A stretch of 64,000 nt of DNA, from the NCBI RefSeq assembly GCF_029212375.1, contig NZ_JARGNU010000002.1, forward strand, positions 62,001-126,000. Direction: 5' to 3'. Below, piece by piece: positions 20,584 through 31,437 of this stretch. The DNA is from Zhongshania sp. GTDB lineage: Bacteria; Pseudomonadota; Gammaproteobacteria; Pseudomonadales; Spongiibacteraceae. The notes under the pieces are model-generated. The model was not told the origin of the DNA, made no database searches, and saw only the letters and a program-made list of their open reading frames with translations. Both the position numbers and the translations under genes were made by a program. The first letter of the stretch is position 1. The number at the start of each line of letters is the position of its first letter.

Positions 20584-20660
20584 GTTCTCTCTAGCGACCC
20601 CACCTACCGCAGTTGTTTTCCATGTCTCAGTGAAAAGTCGTTTAATGCGCAGTCTTGAAT

Positions 20661-20694
20661 GCAAAAAGCCCACTGAATGTAGTGGGCTTTTTGC
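20661..20694. terminator. Bidirectional terminator between convergent genes
   Basis: GCAAAAAGCCCACT-GAATGT-AGTGGGCTTTTTGC, 14-bp perfect stem with A/T flanks. Confidence 0.9.
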
Positions 20695-20738
20695 GTTATT
20701 TGCAAAGCGTTATTGAGGGGTTTCTATCTGGCAAAAGT

Positions 20739-22049
20739 TTATACCTTGGGCGCCGAAGAGCGTCCGCGATTACCGTTGCCGCTGGGGCGGCCGCCGCGAC
20801 GGGCTGCAGGTTTTGCAGAAGGCCGTTGGCCATCGCGGTGTTCTACTCTTGGGCGATGGCTGCGGGCGGGCGCGCTATTGCCTAGGCGCGACTCCTGGAG
20901 CGGATGAGTGGGTTCAAAACCAGCGAGAATTTCCCGTGGCAGAATCTCTTTAATCAAGCGCTCAATATCAGACAATAATTTAAATTCATCCGAGCTAACC
21001 AGTGATACGGCGTGACCAGTCGCGCCGGCGCGGCCAGTACGGCCAATGCGGTGCACATAGTCTTCGGGCACATTGGGCAGGTCGAAGTTGACGACCTGTG
21101 GCAGCTGGTCGATGTCTAGGCCTCGCGCGGCTATGTCGGTGGCGACCAGTGCTCGCACGTCACCATTTTTAAACTCGGCAAGTGCGCGGGTACGTGCGCC
21201 CTGACTTTTATTGCCGTGAATGGCGGCGGCTTTGATGCCAGCGCTTTCTAGGTGAGCCGCAAGGCGGTTGGCACCGTGCTTGGTCTTGGAGAAAATTAGC
21301 ACCTGCTGCCAGTCATTGGTGTTAATCAAGTGAGTTAGCAGGGAGGGCTTTTGCTTTTTGTCTACTGGGTAAATGCTCTGGGTAACCGATTTGGCGGTGG
21401 TGACCTCTGGGCTTACCGAAATCTCGACGGGGTTATTCACTAAGCCTTTGGCTAAGGTGCGAATTTCACCGGAGAAGGTCGCAGAAAACATTAGGTTCTG
21501 GCGGCGCTTGGGCAATACCGCGAGAATTTTACGGATGTCGTGAATAAAGCCCATGTCGAGCATGCGGTCGGCTTCGTCTAGCACCAGTATTTCGAGCTGA
21601 TCAAATTTCACGGCATTCTGATTGTATAAATCTAATAGGCGACCAGGGGTGGCTACCAGAATGTCGACACCACGGCGCAGCTTAATCATTTGTGGGTTGA
21701 TTTTAACGCCACCAAATACCACGGTGGAGCGCAGTGGCAGGTTCTTGCCGTAGGTGGCCACACTTTCGCCAATCTGAGCAGCGAGCTCCCGGGTTGGCGT
21801 GAGAATAAGGGCGCGGGCCTGGTTGGCATTGGCGCGCTGACCACGAGACAGTAATTCCAGTATTGGCAAGGTGAATCCGGCGGTTTTGCCGGTGCCGGTT
21901 TGCGCAGCAGCCATTACATCTCGGCCTTCCAATACGGCGGGAATGGCTTGGGCTTGAATGGCTGAAGGGGTGTCGTAACCTTTTTCGGTTACCGCGGAAA
22001 GTATCGGGGCGGATAAGCCCAGGGAGGTAAAGCTCATAAAATCTATCAT
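20739..22049 (-). CDS. rhlE: DEAD-box ATP-dependent RNA helicase, RhlE type
   Basis: [39 protein letters not shown]; Arg/Gly-rich tail. Confidence 0.9.
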   Translation of the reverse strand: MIDFMSFTSLGLSAPILSAVTEKGYDTPSAIQAQAIPAVLEGRDVMAAAQTGTGKTAGFTLPILELLSRGQRANANQARALILTPTRELAAQIGESVATYGKNLPLRSTVVFGGVKINPQMIKLRRGVDILVATPGRLLDLYNQNAVKFDQLEILVLDEADRMLDMGFIHDIRKILAVLPKRRQNLMFSATFSGEIRTLAKGLVNNPVEISVSPEVTTAKSVTQSIYPVDKKQKPSLLTHLINTNDWQQVLIFSKTKHGANRLAAHLESAGIKAAAIHGNKSQGARTRALAEFKNGDVRALVATDIAARGLDIDQLPQVVNFDLPNVPEDYVHRIGRTGRAGATGHAVSLVSSDEFKLLSDIERLIKEILPREILAGFEPTHPLQESRLGNSAPARSHRPRVEHRDGQRPSAKPAARRGGRPSGNGNRGRSSAPKV

Positions 22050-22347
22050 CTCATAATGTCGCGCGTCGCGGCGTGATGGCCGGTGTCGTGATGACAGCGG
22101 GCGTGCAGCTTACGGGAAAAGCCTGTTTTGCGCTATAGCGGTATACCCTAGCTGCGACGGAATGCCACTACTGGCGGGGTTTTGGTGCCAATTTGTGGTA
22201 TTTCCTGGCTTGCCTAATTAGAGCTTGTTGATGCGCAGAATAGTGCAAGCCCTGCCCAAGTCCTTTAAACTCTCGCCTCTTATATATGCGGCCGATTTTT
22301 TTGTCTGTGTATTGTCCCAAACCTGTTCAGCCAGAAGACCGAATTCC

Positions 22348-23934
22348 ATGTCAGATATCACCTTTCAGCAGGAAGTGGCCAAACGTCGCACCTTCGCCAT
22401 CATCTCCCACCCCGATGCCGGTAAAACCACCATTACCGAGAAGCTGATCCTATTGGGGCAGTTGATTCAGGTGGCGGGTACCGTGAAGGGCAAGAAGAAT
22501 GATCGCGCGGCAACCTCGGACTGGATGAGTCTGGAAAAGGAGCGGGGCATATCGGTTACGTCCTCGGTGATGCAGTTTCCCTATAAAGGCCGCATCGTCA
22601 ATTTGCTTGATACCCCTGGGCACGAAGATTTCTCTGAAGATACCTACCGCACCCTAACGGCGGTGGATTCGGCGCTAATGATTATTGACGGCGCCAAGGG
22701 TGTCGAAGACCGAACCATAAAATTAATGAATGTTTGCCGCCTGCGCGACACGCCTATTTTGGGCTTTGTTAACAAGATGGACCGCGATATTCGCGATCCG
22801 ATCGAATTGTTGGATGAAGTTGAGAGTGTATTGGGTATTGCCGCGGCGCCGATCAACTGGCCCATTGGCATGGGGCGGGATTTTAAGGGGGTATACAATA
22901 TGTATACCGACACCATTCATGTTTTTCAGCCAGGTAAGGGCTCGGTGGTCGCCGAGGATATTCGTATCGATGGCTTGGACACAGACGCTGCACGCACCTT
23001 GCTCGACGATGAATATGAGAATTTCCTCGAGGAAATCGAACTGGTGCGGGGCGCTAGTCACTTCTTTGATCGCGAGGCCTACTTGGCGGGCAAGCAGACG
23101 CCGGTGTTTTTTGGAACGGCGCTGTCTAATTTCGGTGTGCGCGAGATGCTCGACGGTTTTGTGGAGTGGTCACCGGAACCGCTAGATCGGCCTACTGATA
23201 CCCGCGAGGTTAGCGCCAAAGAAGACACCTTCTCGGGCTTTGTGTTTAAGATTCAAGCCAATATGGATCCCAAACACCGCGACCGTATTGCCTTTATGCG
23301 TATTTGCTCGGGTACTTATACCAAGGGTATGAAAATGCGCCATGTGCGTCTTGGTAAAGATGTGAAAATTGTGGATGCGGTGAGCTTTTTAGCAGGTGAT
23401 CGCGAGTTGGTGGAAGAGGCGGTGTCCGGCGATATTATCGGTCTGCACAATCACGGTACTATTCAGATTGGTGACACTTTCTCGTCTGGCGAAGATTTTA
23501 AGTTTACGGGTATTCCCCATTTTGCGCCGGAGCTGTTTCGTCGTATTCGCCTGAAAGACCCCATGAAGGCCAAACAATTGCAGAAAGGTTTGCAGCAGTT
23601 GTCAGAAGAGGGTTCGACCCAAGTGTTTATGCCCCAGCGCAATAGTGATCTGATCGTGGGTGCGGTAGGTAATTTGCAATTTGAAGTGGTGAGCTATCGC
23701 CTGAAAGATGAATATAAGGTCGAGGCGATGTACGAGCCTATCAATGTCTATACCGCCCGCTGGGTAGATTGTGAGGACCCTAAAAAGTTTGAGGAGTTTA
23801 AACGCAAGTGCGCTGAAAACCTCGCTATTGATGGTGGTGGCCATTTAACGTATTTGGCGCCAACGCGGGTGAATTTGGCGTTAACCGAGGAGCGACATCC
23901 AGAAGTTCGCTTCCGCGCCACCCGTGAACACTAA
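22348..23934 (+). CDS. prfC: Peptide chain release factor 3 (start refined from 22225)
   Basis: [51 protein letters not shown]. Confidence 0.96.
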   Translation: MSDITFQQEVAKRRTFAIISHPDAGKTTITEKLILLGQLIQVAGTVKGKKNDRAATSDWMSLEKERGISVTSSVMQFPYKGRIVNLLDTPGHEDFSEDTYRTLTAVDSALMIIDGAKGVEDRTIKLMNVCRLRDTPILGFVNKMDRDIRDPIELLDEVESVLGIAAAPINWPIGMGRDFKGVYNMYTDTIHVFQPGKGSVVAEDIRIDGLDTDAARTLLDDEYENFLEEIELVRGASHFFDREAYLAGKQTPVFFGTALSNFGVREMLDGFVEWSPEPLDRPTDTREVSAKEDTFSGFVFKIQANMDPKHRDRIAFMRICSGTYTKGMKMRHVRLGKDVKIVDAVSFLAGDRELVEEAVSGDIIGLHNHGTIQIGDTFSSGEDFKFTGIPHFAPELFRRIRLKDPMKAKQLQKGLQQLSEEGSTQVFMPQRNSDLIVGAVGNLQFEVVSYRLKDEYKVEAMYEPINVYTARWVDCEDPKKFEEFKRKCAENLAIDGGGHLTYLAPTRVNLALTEERHPEVRFRATREH

Positions 23935-24098
23935 TGTCATATGCTTGCTCTAAGCTGAATGGCGACCTAGGTAGCGGCAAAAAGTTGCGGTGAAAATTAC
24001 GCTATCTGGGGCTTGTTTGAATACGGTGCTGCCCTACAATAGGGGCACACATCGAGTAGCACATAAGCACGACTACGTGAATTTGGAGATTAACAACA

Positions 24099-24596
24099 AT
24101 GAAAATCAAAGCATTAGTTCTGGCTGTAAGCATGATTGGTTTAAGCGGCGGCGTATTGGCTGACGGCGGTTTTTTCAGCAAATTGGGTTTGGGTGCAAGC
24201 GCTAAAGCAGAAGAGAAATCTGATGCAAAATCGGAAGCGAAAGTAGAGGCCAATGTTAATGTTGATACTAATCTTGGCGCAAAAGCGGACAAGATGAAGG
24301 CTGAAGGTTCGGCAAAAAGTGAAGCGATGATGACCGCTGCCGAAGAAAAGAAAGCAGCCGCAGCAGCTAAGCGCGAAGAAGCAAAAGCAAAACGTGAAGA
24401 AGAAAAAGCTGCTGCAAAAGCGCGTAAAGCAGAGCGTGAAGCTCAAGCCGAAGCCGATGCCCAAGCTCGCGCCGAAGCTCGTGCTGAAGCCAAAGCGAAT
24501 ATGAAGGCAAATGTTGAAGAGAAGAAGAGCGCGCTGCGTAGCCTGACCAATATTAAGGTCGATGCCAGCGTAAATGCAGGTGCAGAAGCAGAATAA
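24099..24596 (+). CDS. Secreted Ala/Lys/Glu-rich helical protein of unknown function
   Basis: Signal peptide ending in VLADGG; then long charged alpha-helical low-complexity region. Confidence 0.7.
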   Translation: MKIKALVLAVSMIGLSGGVLADGGFFSKLGLGASAKAEEKSDAKSEAKVEANVNVDTNLGAKADKMKAEGSAKSEAMMTAAEEKKAAAAAKREEAKAKREEEKAAAKARKAEREAQAEADAQARAEARAEAKANMKANVEEKKSALRSLTNIKVDASVNAGAEAE

Positions 24597-24620
24597 TACT
24601 GCTTTTCACAAGCATTAATA

Positions 24621-24648
24621 AAAGGGGAGCCTGCGTGGCTCCCTTTTT
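24621..24648 (+). terminator. Rho-independent terminator
   Basis: AAAGGGGAGCC-TGCGT-GGCTCCC-TTTTT. Confidence 0.9.
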
Positions 24649-24757
24649 GTGGGCGGTTATAAAGTATTTTCCCCGCCTAGGTTGATTTGCTAAAGGTTTA
24701 TTCGAGCACCTAGGTTTTAGCTCTGCAGCGGGCTTTAGCAATGAGCGGCTGCAGCCA

Positions 24758-24783
24758 ATGGCCTTCGCGTGTGCGAAGGCCAT
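24758..24783. other. Strong perfect hairpin, possible 3' end of the 24790-25287 minus-strand gene
   Basis: ATGGCCTTCGC-GTGT-GCGAAGGCCAT; no T-tract. Confidence 0.55.
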
Positions 24784-24789
24784 GTGGGA

Positions 24790-25287
24790 TTAGTCTGAGG
24801 TTTTTGCTAAGCAGACTTCCAGCGGAAACAGCGGGTAACCGTCTTCGGATGCACTGCGGCTGGCGTGCAGGGTTTTCTCGCCAAGTATGGTTTTAACGCT
24901 AACAGTGGTTACGCAAGATCCTTCTCCGCTACCAGACACTGAATAGCCGAGGTCGCAGTCGCTAAATGACGGTGCCATGGGGGCTATTTCTACGCCGCCA
25001 GAGACGTCGCAGGTGGTAACTGCACACACGGTAACAGCGCCGGTGCTAGGCAGGTCAATGCCAATCGGGCCTGTTAATGGGGTGGCTACCCCAGCAAAGA
25101 AGCTGTCTGATGCTGGCAATTCAACGCATTTCTCTACGCTAATTGTGCGATCAACTTGTGGGTTGCTGAGTGCGCCCGCTACAGTGCTGAGCAAACCTGC
25201 ACTGGCCATACCCGACATTAATGTTGCGCTACCAATAATTACTTTAGCGATAGTTGAAATATTTTTTCTCATTTCTTTTTTCTCCAT
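24790..25287 (-). CDS. Secreted protein of unknown function
   Basis: N-terminal signal-like MRKNISTIAKVIIGSATLMSGMASAG; Cys-containing body. Confidence 0.6.
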   Translation of the reverse strand: MEKKEMRKNISTIAKVIIGSATLMSGMASAGLLSTVAGALSNPQVDRTISVEKCVELPASDSFFAGVATPLTGPIGIDLPSTGAVTVCAVTTCDVSGGVEIAPMAPSFSDCDLGYSVSGSGEGSCVTTVSVKTILGEKTLHASRSASEDGYPLFPLEVCLAKTSD

Positions 25288-25680
25288 AGTTTTAGATATT
25301 ACCCTCGCGGCAGCTCGGATTCGATTCGTGCTGCCGTCGCTAATTTGTACCCCAAAAGCTTTGTTAAAATCCAGTACTATGTGTAATTGAGTAATAATAT
25401 GTGAATTAGTATTATAATATTGATATAAATTAGTGTCTTATAATTAAAAATTATTTCAGTTATGTGTATTTTAAATTTAATGCGTGTACTAGTTGTGGTT
25501 TCTGGCGTGTGCGCAGGCTTAGCTAAAGGCTGGCTTTTTGAAGTGCGATAGTTCAATTGACATTGCTTATGTGCTTGCGTAGGCGGCAGGTTTTCCGCTA
25601 CTTGATGCTTATTTGATTCCGACTTAACGCTTACTTGATGCCTAGCGGTACTTGCCCGACAATACCAGCCTTGTTGATGG

Positions 25681-26412
25681 GTGGCCGTATTTGTGAGTAA
25701 AAATAGTAGTAAATCGCTGCGGTTAGACCGCTATTTGGCTAGCGTCACGGATTATTCCCGCAGCGATGCCAAGAAACTGATTAAATCCGGCGAGATTACG
25801 GTTGACGCAATTGTGGTGCGTGACCCCGCGCAAGGAATTGCGGCGGACGCCGAGGTGCGTTTAAGCGGTCATTCACTGCGGCCCGTTGGCCCTCGCTACA
25901 TTATGCTGAACAAGCCCCAGGGGTTTATTTGTGCCGCGCGGGATCGCCGCCATCAGACTGTCTTAGATTTAATGGACGAGGACAACCCCGAGCGCTTGCA
26001 CGTGGCTGGTCGCCTTGATATTGACACCACGGGCTTGGTTTTACTTACCGACGACGGCGCGTGGTCGCATGCGGTAACCTCTCCTCAGCGGCAGTGTTGG
26101 AAAAGCTATTACGTGGAAACCGCCGAGGTCATTAGCGAGCAGACGCAGGTGCATTTTAGTCGCGGCGTCTTCTTGAAAGACGACAAAGCCCGCACATTGC
26201 CTGCAGAGTTAAGTATTTTGGGCGAACGTGTGGCGAGGCTAAAAATCTGCGAAGGTCGTTATCATCAGGTTAAGCGGATGTTTGGCGCCGAGGGCAATGC
26301 GGTTACTCGCTTGCACCGCGAGGCGATTGGCGAGATTAGTCTAGACGCCGATTTGGCCGAAGGTGAGTACCGTTATTTAACGGCAGATGAAGTTGCGAGC
26401 GTGCAAACCTAA
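25681..26412 (+). CDS. rsuA: RsuA-family 16S rRNA pseudouridine synthase
   Basis: S4 domain; LNKPQGFICAARDRRHQTVLDLMDEDNPERLHVAGRLDIDTTGLVLLTDDG. Confidence 0.85.
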   Translation: MAVFVSKNSSKSLRLDRYLASVTDYSRSDAKKLIKSGEITVDAIVVRDPAQGIAADAEVRLSGHSLRPVGPRYIMLNKPQGFICAARDRRHQTVLDLMDEDNPERLHVAGRLDIDTTGLVLLTDDGAWSHAVTSPQRQCWKSYYVETAEVISEQTQVHFSRGVFLKDDKARTLPAELSILGERVARLKICEGRYHQVKRMFGAEGNAVTRLHREAIGEISLDADLAEGEYRYLTADEVASVQT

Positions 26413-26459
26413 GGTGGCGTGATGAAGTCTGCCTCCCTCTCCAAGAGATATCAAAACGA

Positions 26460-27521
26460 ATGAGCACCGATCAAACCAATACCGCGACGCAAGACACGGC
26501 CTTGATGGCCTTGTATCAGCAGTTTCCCGCTGTGCAAACTCCGCTGTGGTGGTTTGCTGACGAGCATGTGGCGGCGATGCCCTTGCCTGCGGTGCGCGCC
26601 GATTGGCGCAGTTTTAGCAATCGCTGTGATATTGCTGCGCAGTTAAGCGCAGCTGCCTACCCCGTGGAGCTTGGCGATTTTGTCATGCCGTCAGACGCGC
26701 CGCCACCGAGTACGGTGTGCTATCGGGTGTCGAAAGAAAAGGCCCTTGTTCACTATTTAATTAATCAGGCCCTTGCAGTGCTTGGTGTGGGCGGCAGTTT
26801 ACTATTGGCTGGGCACAAAAATGATGGTCTGCACAGCTACGCCAAAAAGGCCGCCGCGCTGGTTGGCGCCACCGCCGAGATTAAAAAGCACGGGGGTGCG
26901 GCGTATATCGCTACCATTACCAAGCGTAATGAACCTAGCGGCACACTGGCCGATAGCGATTACACCCAAATTCAAGAGATTGCCCAGTCGCCGAGTTTGT
27001 ATAGCAAGCCTGGGGTGTTTGGCTGGCAGAAAATTGATCGTGGTAGCGCGTTGCTCGTAGAGCAGTTGCCGGTGTTTTTGGCCGGTTTTAAGCAGCCGCC
27101 GACAAGCTTGGTGGATCTTGGTTGCGGCTATGGTTTTATCGCGGTGATGGCGGCGGCGCAGTTGCCAGAAAGCCGCTGGCTGCTCACCGACAATAATGCC
27201 ACGGCACTATTGGCGGCGCGTAAAAATTGTGAGGTAAACGGTATTAGCGCGGAAATTGAGTTAGCCGATTGCGCGGCGGGGCTAAAAGGCCCCTTTGCTG
27301 CGGTATTGTGTAACCCGCCCTTTCATAAAGGGTTTGCGGTTGCGGGATCGTTAACCGATCAATTTATTGCCGCGGCCCACCGCTTGCTGGGCCGCAATGG
27401 GCGGGCGCTGTTTGTGGTGAATCAGTTTATTCCATTGGAGCGCAAGGCCGCGGCCTCGTTTGCCAAGGCCGAGGTGTTAATTGAGGTCGACGGGTTTAAG
27501 GTGGTGTGCCTTAGCAAATAG
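26460..27521 (+). CDS. rsmC: Class I SAM methyltransferase, RsmC-like (16S rRNA G1207)
   Basis: SLVDLGCGYGFIAVMAA SAM motif; AVLCNPPFHKGFAV catalytic NPPF. Confidence 0.88.
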   Translation: MSTDQTNTATQDTALMALYQQFPAVQTPLWWFADEHVAAMPLPAVRADWRSFSNRCDIAAQLSAAAYPVELGDFVMPSDAPPPSTVCYRVSKEKALVHYLINQALAVLGVGGSLLLAGHKNDGLHSYAKKAAALVGATAEIKKHGGAAYIATITKRNEPSGTLADSDYTQIQEIAQSPSLYSKPGVFGWQKIDRGSALLVEQLPVFLAGFKQPPTSLVDLGCGYGFIAVMAAAQLPESRWLLTDNNATALLAARKNCEVNGISAEIELADCAAGLKGPFAAVLCNPPFHKGFAVAGSLTDQFIAAAHRLLGRNGRALFVVNQFIPLERKAAASFAKAEVLIEVDGFKVVCLSK

Positions 27522-27562
27522 CGCGGCTAAATCTGGCTGCGCGCATTTTAGGGGCCGACAGC

Positions 27563-30187
27563 TTAGCTTGCCGGTGCCGATAGTTGTGGATTTAGTAATT
27601 CCTCGGGCAATTCATCTGCGGTGGGTATTTCATCGATGGCGCCATCGCAGGAGCTACCTGCGTAAATGGCGCGCTTGAGCAAGCCTTGGGCTAATAGCGA
27701 TAAACCGCCTGTGTAAATCGCGGCGCCGGTGGTGAGGCCCGAGGTGAACATACCCGATGGATCGGCGACAATTTTGGGTTTGCTAAATGTGCCGCCAAGC
27801 CTAACCAAGCCTGCCGCGGCGCCAACATTTATTCCCACGCCGGTGCGGGCAATGGGTGATACGCCAAATAGCAGCTGCTCCTTGCCAAGATCGATATTCC
27901 CAGTGCCAATAATTTTGGTTTGCGCGGTTTCTAAGGCAACGCCATCGTCGCTGATGAATTTGCCGCTTTTGCCATCAAAATGAACTGCAATACATTCTAT
28001 GTCGGTACTCGTTTTCTTTTCTGAAAACGGGTTGAGCTTGTCTATGGTTTCGCTAAGTACGTCGGAGCCGATAAGATTGAGAGCATTGCCTTGGGCGACT
28101 AAGTTGGTAATTTTAACGTCTAGCTTGCCGTTCATATTGGCGGCTAAGAGATGGGGGCTGGCGCCTTGGCTATTAATATTTAAGCGAATACCGCCGTTGC
28201 CACTGGTGATGCCCGCCGCCTTGTCGAGGCCGAGCTTACCGTAGTCCTGCGCATCAACGCTGAGTTTGAGTGCGAGGCTGGGAATGGTTTTGCTGCTGTC
28301 GAGTTTGAGGCGTAGTTTGGCGTCGCCGCCAGCAAAATTAATGGTGGTGTTTTTTAAATTCAAAACGCCACCCTGCAGGCTTGGCTTGAGATTGGCTCTG
28401 CGAATAAAGGCGTAGCCGGTGTCGATATCTTCTAGCGCAATACTTACATCGGCATTCATCGATTTGAGGGTGCTAAGATCGATGGGCTCTTTGCTGAAAA
28501 GTTTTTTGTTCTTCACCGCGGGTGTTGCGGCGGGGCTGCTTGCATCGCTTTGGCTCGGTGTAAGAAAGGCGAGGTCGATTCGTTTTAGGCCAAGACTGCC
28601 CTTAAGCTCGGCTAGCTGCTTGTTGGCGGCGGGACTATAGTGCAGCTCAAAGTCGGCAATTTGGTTACCCATGCTGGCATCGCCTTTGGCGATGTAGTGT
28701 GTAGCATGGGCTTGTAGTTTTGCCTTGACTGTTACTGCGCCAGCTTCCTGCCATGGTAGCTGGGCTAGCAGCCAGAGCGCCTTGCTGTTTTCGGCCTCGG
28801 CTTGAATGTCGAGCTCGGTGCCGACGATGCCATTTACATTGATCTTACCCGCGGCCTTGGCCGTAAGGTCTTGCTGGCTGAGGTTTAGTTGCAGGGCCAA
28901 ATCTGCGGCGTCGGTGGTCTGTGCGAGGGCCTGTAGCGCGACGTCGGCGTTGAATTGATTGATCTCGCGCTGTGTGGCCAGCTCGGTAATTTTGTCGGCT
29001 TTTAGGGTGAGTTTGATATTGTCTTTGATCGCAAGTTGGCTCTTTAGGGCGTTTAGCTGCCAGCCAGCGGCGTTCAGAGTGTCAATTTTTAAATCGAGTT
29101 TAAGATCGGTGTCGGCTAGCCACTGCCAGTCGATTGGGGGCTCTTCAGACGTTTGTGCTGCAATAGCGGGGGCAGTGTTTGGCGATTCATTCTGGGTAGG
29201 CTTGCTGGGCAGTAATTGATCCACATCGAGCTGTTTGGCAAAGACGCTGGCGACCACCGCAGAAGTGCTCGCGTTGACGCTGACTTTACCGCGAATTTCG
29301 TTGTCGTTAAGTTTGAGTATGATATTGCTAAATTCGTAGTTGGGGCTTATAGCGAGCTTGCTGGTGAGGTGGATTTTGGGAATGGCTGGTACTTCCGTGC
29401 CAGCGAGGCTGGCGAGATTGGCGGCTTCGCGCACGTCTACGACGAATTTCAGCTCGCTGCCGGCCAAATTTGGGGTGAGCACCAGCTTGCCTTCGCTGCT
29501 GAGGTCGATGTCTTTATGCTTGAGGGCGAGGGTGTATACGAGCACGCCACTATTGGGGTCGAATAGGGTGATGCCGCTGCTGAGTTCAAAGTGCTGCTTT
29601 TGGTAATCTAGGCCAATATAGAAATCGCCGTTGCCGGCTTCGATGCGTTCGCCACTGACTCTGGGTAGGTATATGCGGCGTTCATTGCCGGTTTTGTCAC
29701 GCCACAACAGATTTACCTTGTGGATGTTGATGCGATTAAAATTGAAGTCGCCGGGTAGGATTGACTGGTGGGTAGCCACTTCAGGTTCGGAATTTTGCGA
29801 CGAGGTGTTGGCAATAAGTTCGGGGCTAATCCAGTTAAACTCGCCAGCATCATTTTGCTCTACTTGAACACTTAACGAGTCGGCATTTAACGTCCAAAAT
29901 GGCTCCTTGCCAAAGGGGTTTTCGGTGAGGCTAATACTGATGTTTGCCAAACTGAGCAATGCTGGCCGCGGCCACTGGGGATTGCGAATATTGAGGCCGT
30001 CTACCTCAAAGCGCAGCGGGTTGAGCTTGGAGCGAATATCGCTGATTTCAACGTCGAGTCCGGCATAGCGCTGGGCACTGCTGTTAATGAGTCCTCGCAG
30101 CAATTGCGGTTGAATCAACACTGTAGCAACGGTGGCAATGGCAAGAAAAATAAGTACGCCCAGGGCGAGTAGCGATTTTTTAATCAT
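27563..30187 (-). CDS. AsmA family protein (large inner-membrane-anchored periplasmic)
   Basis: N-terminal TM, AsmA-like repeats, C-terminal DIDLGKEQLLFGVSPIARTGVGINVG. Confidence 0.85.
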   Translation of the reverse strand: MIKKSLLALGVLIFLAIATVATVLIQPQLLRGLINSSAQRYAGLDVEISDIRSKLNPLRFEVDGLNIRNPQWPRPALLSLANISISLTENPFGKEPFWTLNADSLSVQVEQNDAGEFNWISPELIANTSSQNSEPEVATHQSILPGDFNFNRINIHKVNLLWRDKTGNERRIYLPRVSGERIEAGNGDFYIGLDYQKQHFELSSGITLFDPNSGVLVYTLALKHKDIDLSSEGKLVLTPNLAGSELKFVVDVREAANLASLAGTEVPAIPKIHLTSKLAISPNYEFSNIILKLNDNEIRGKVSVNASTSAVVASVFAKQLDVDQLLPSKPTQNESPNTAPAIAAQTSEEPPIDWQWLADTDLKLDLKIDTLNAAGWQLNALKSQLAIKDNIKLTLKADKITELATQREINQFNADVALQALAQTTDAADLALQLNLSQQDLTAKAAGKINVNGIVGTELDIQAEAENSKALWLLAQLPWQEAGAVTVKAKLQAHATHYIAKGDASMGNQIADFELHYSPAANKQLAELKGSLGLKRIDLAFLTPSQSDASSPAATPAVKNKKLFSKEPIDLSTLKSMNADVSIALEDIDTGYAFIRRANLKPSLQGGVLNLKNTTINFAGGDAKLRLKLDSSKTIPSLALKLSVDAQDYGKLGLDKAAGITSGNGGIRLNINSQGASPHLLAANMNGKLDVKITNLVAQGNALNLIGSDVLSETIDKLNPFSEKKTSTDIECIAVHFDGKSGKFISDDGVALETAQTKIIGTGNIDLGKEQLLFGVSPIARTGVGINVGAAAGLVRLGGTFSKPKIVADPSGMFTSGLTTGAAIYTGGLSLLAQGLLKRAIYAGSSCDGAIDEIPTADELPEELLNPQLSAPAS

Positions 30188-30312
30188 GGTAGCGGTGAAT
30201 AATCCTGTGCTGGCGCAAATGTCAGTGGAGCTACGATACCATGTTTAAGGCGCGTGCTGGGGCTAGAATAGGCTCGTAGCGAGGCAATCAAAGGTAATAA
30301 AAGGGGCTGATA

Positions 30313-31020
30313 GTGCAGTGGTCGGGTGAATTGCAAAGTGGGTATTTGCTTAAGCGTTATAAGCGATTTTTGGCTGACGTGGTGCTGGATAATGGCACAG
30401 AAATTACGGTGCACTGCCCAAATACCGGTGCCATGACCGGCTGTGCGGAGCCTGGTAGTAGGGTGTGGTTGTCGGTGAGTGAAAATCCCAAACGTAAATA
30501 CAGCATGACCTGGGAGCTGCTAGAAACCGCAGCAGGGAACAAAGTGTGTATTCACTCGGCGCTCGCCAATACCTTGGTGGCCGAAGCGCTAGGCGATGCG
30601 CGGATTAGCCCCTTGGCTAGCTACCCCCTGTGGCAGCGAGAAAAGAAGCTGGCTAGCGGGAGCCGTATGGATTTTTACGCGGCCGCGACCGCGGATTTAC
30701 CAGAGTGCTACCTTGAGGTGAAGTCGGTCACCTTAGATTGTGGTGATGGCTTGGGGGCGTTTCCCGACGCGGTGAGTAAGCGAGCGAGTCGGCATATTGA
30801 CGATCTGCTTGTTCTGCGCGAGTGTGGTGCCCGCGTGGTACTGTTGTTTGCGGTATTACATGAAGGGATCGCGCGGGTGACCCCAGCGGCGGCAATCGAT
30901 CCAGCGTATGCGCGCAATTTACGTGAGGCGGTAGCGGCTGGGCTAGAGGTGTTCGCCTATAAGGCAGAGATCAGCGCCGTGCATATGGCCCTTAGCGCCG
31001 TCGTACCGGTCTATGTGTGA
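30313..31020 (+). CDS. sfsA: DNA/RNA nuclease SfsA
   Basis: LLKRYKRFLADVVLDNGTEITVHCPNTGAMTGC; YLEVKSVTL; FPDAVSKRASRH. Confidence 0.95.
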   Translation: MQWSGELQSGYLLKRYKRFLADVVLDNGTEITVHCPNTGAMTGCAEPGSRVWLSVSENPKRKYSMTWELLETAAGNKVCIHSALANTLVAEALGDARISPLASYPLWQREKKLASGSRMDFYAAATADLPECYLEVKSVTLDCGDGLGAFPDAVSKRASRHIDDLLVLRECGARVVLLFAVLHEGIARVTPAAAIDPAYARNLREAVAAGLEVFAYKAEISAVHMALSAVVPVYV

Positions 31021-31025
31021 AACTG

Positions 31026-31355
31026 CTATTCTGGGTTTTGCTCGGTGAGCGTAAGTACGCCATTGTTTATTGTAAATGGGACGGCCTCTAATGTTTTTCC
31101 TACGCAGGGACCGGCGACGCAACTGCCATTTTCAATAATAAATAGCGCGCCGTGGGTTGCGCACTGAATGAGCGAGTTGTCGTAATCGAGGAATTGATCT
31201 TCCTGCCAGTTGAGTTCAATACCCAGGTGTGGGCAGCGATTGCGATAAACATAAACCTTGCCGTGCAGGCGCACGGCGAAAAAGCTTTGGTCGCTAAACT
31301 TAAAGCCCTTGGAGCCAGGGTCGGTAATTTCATTAATGTGGCCGAGAGTGCGCAT
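31026..31355 (-). CDS. Rieske [2Fe-2S] domain protein
   Basis: CPHLGIELNWQ...CATHGALF Rieske motifs. Confidence 0.87.
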   Translation of the reverse strand: MRTLGHINEITDPGSKGFKFSDQSFFAVRLHGKVYVYRNRCPHLGIELNWQEDQFLDYDNSLIQCATHGALFIIENGSCVAGPCVGKTLEAVPFTINNGVLTLTEQNPE

Positions 31356-31437
31356 AAATTGTGGTGTTCGTTATCTGTTGGTAGAAGCCCCAGCCACTTG
31401 AATGACGCTAGGGCGGCATTGGGCAGAGTGCTGCTGA

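Noticed and set aside
24141-24464. Phe/Cys-rich antisense ORF
   Set aside because: Mirror of the Lys/Glu/Ala low-complexity coding repeat on the plus strand.
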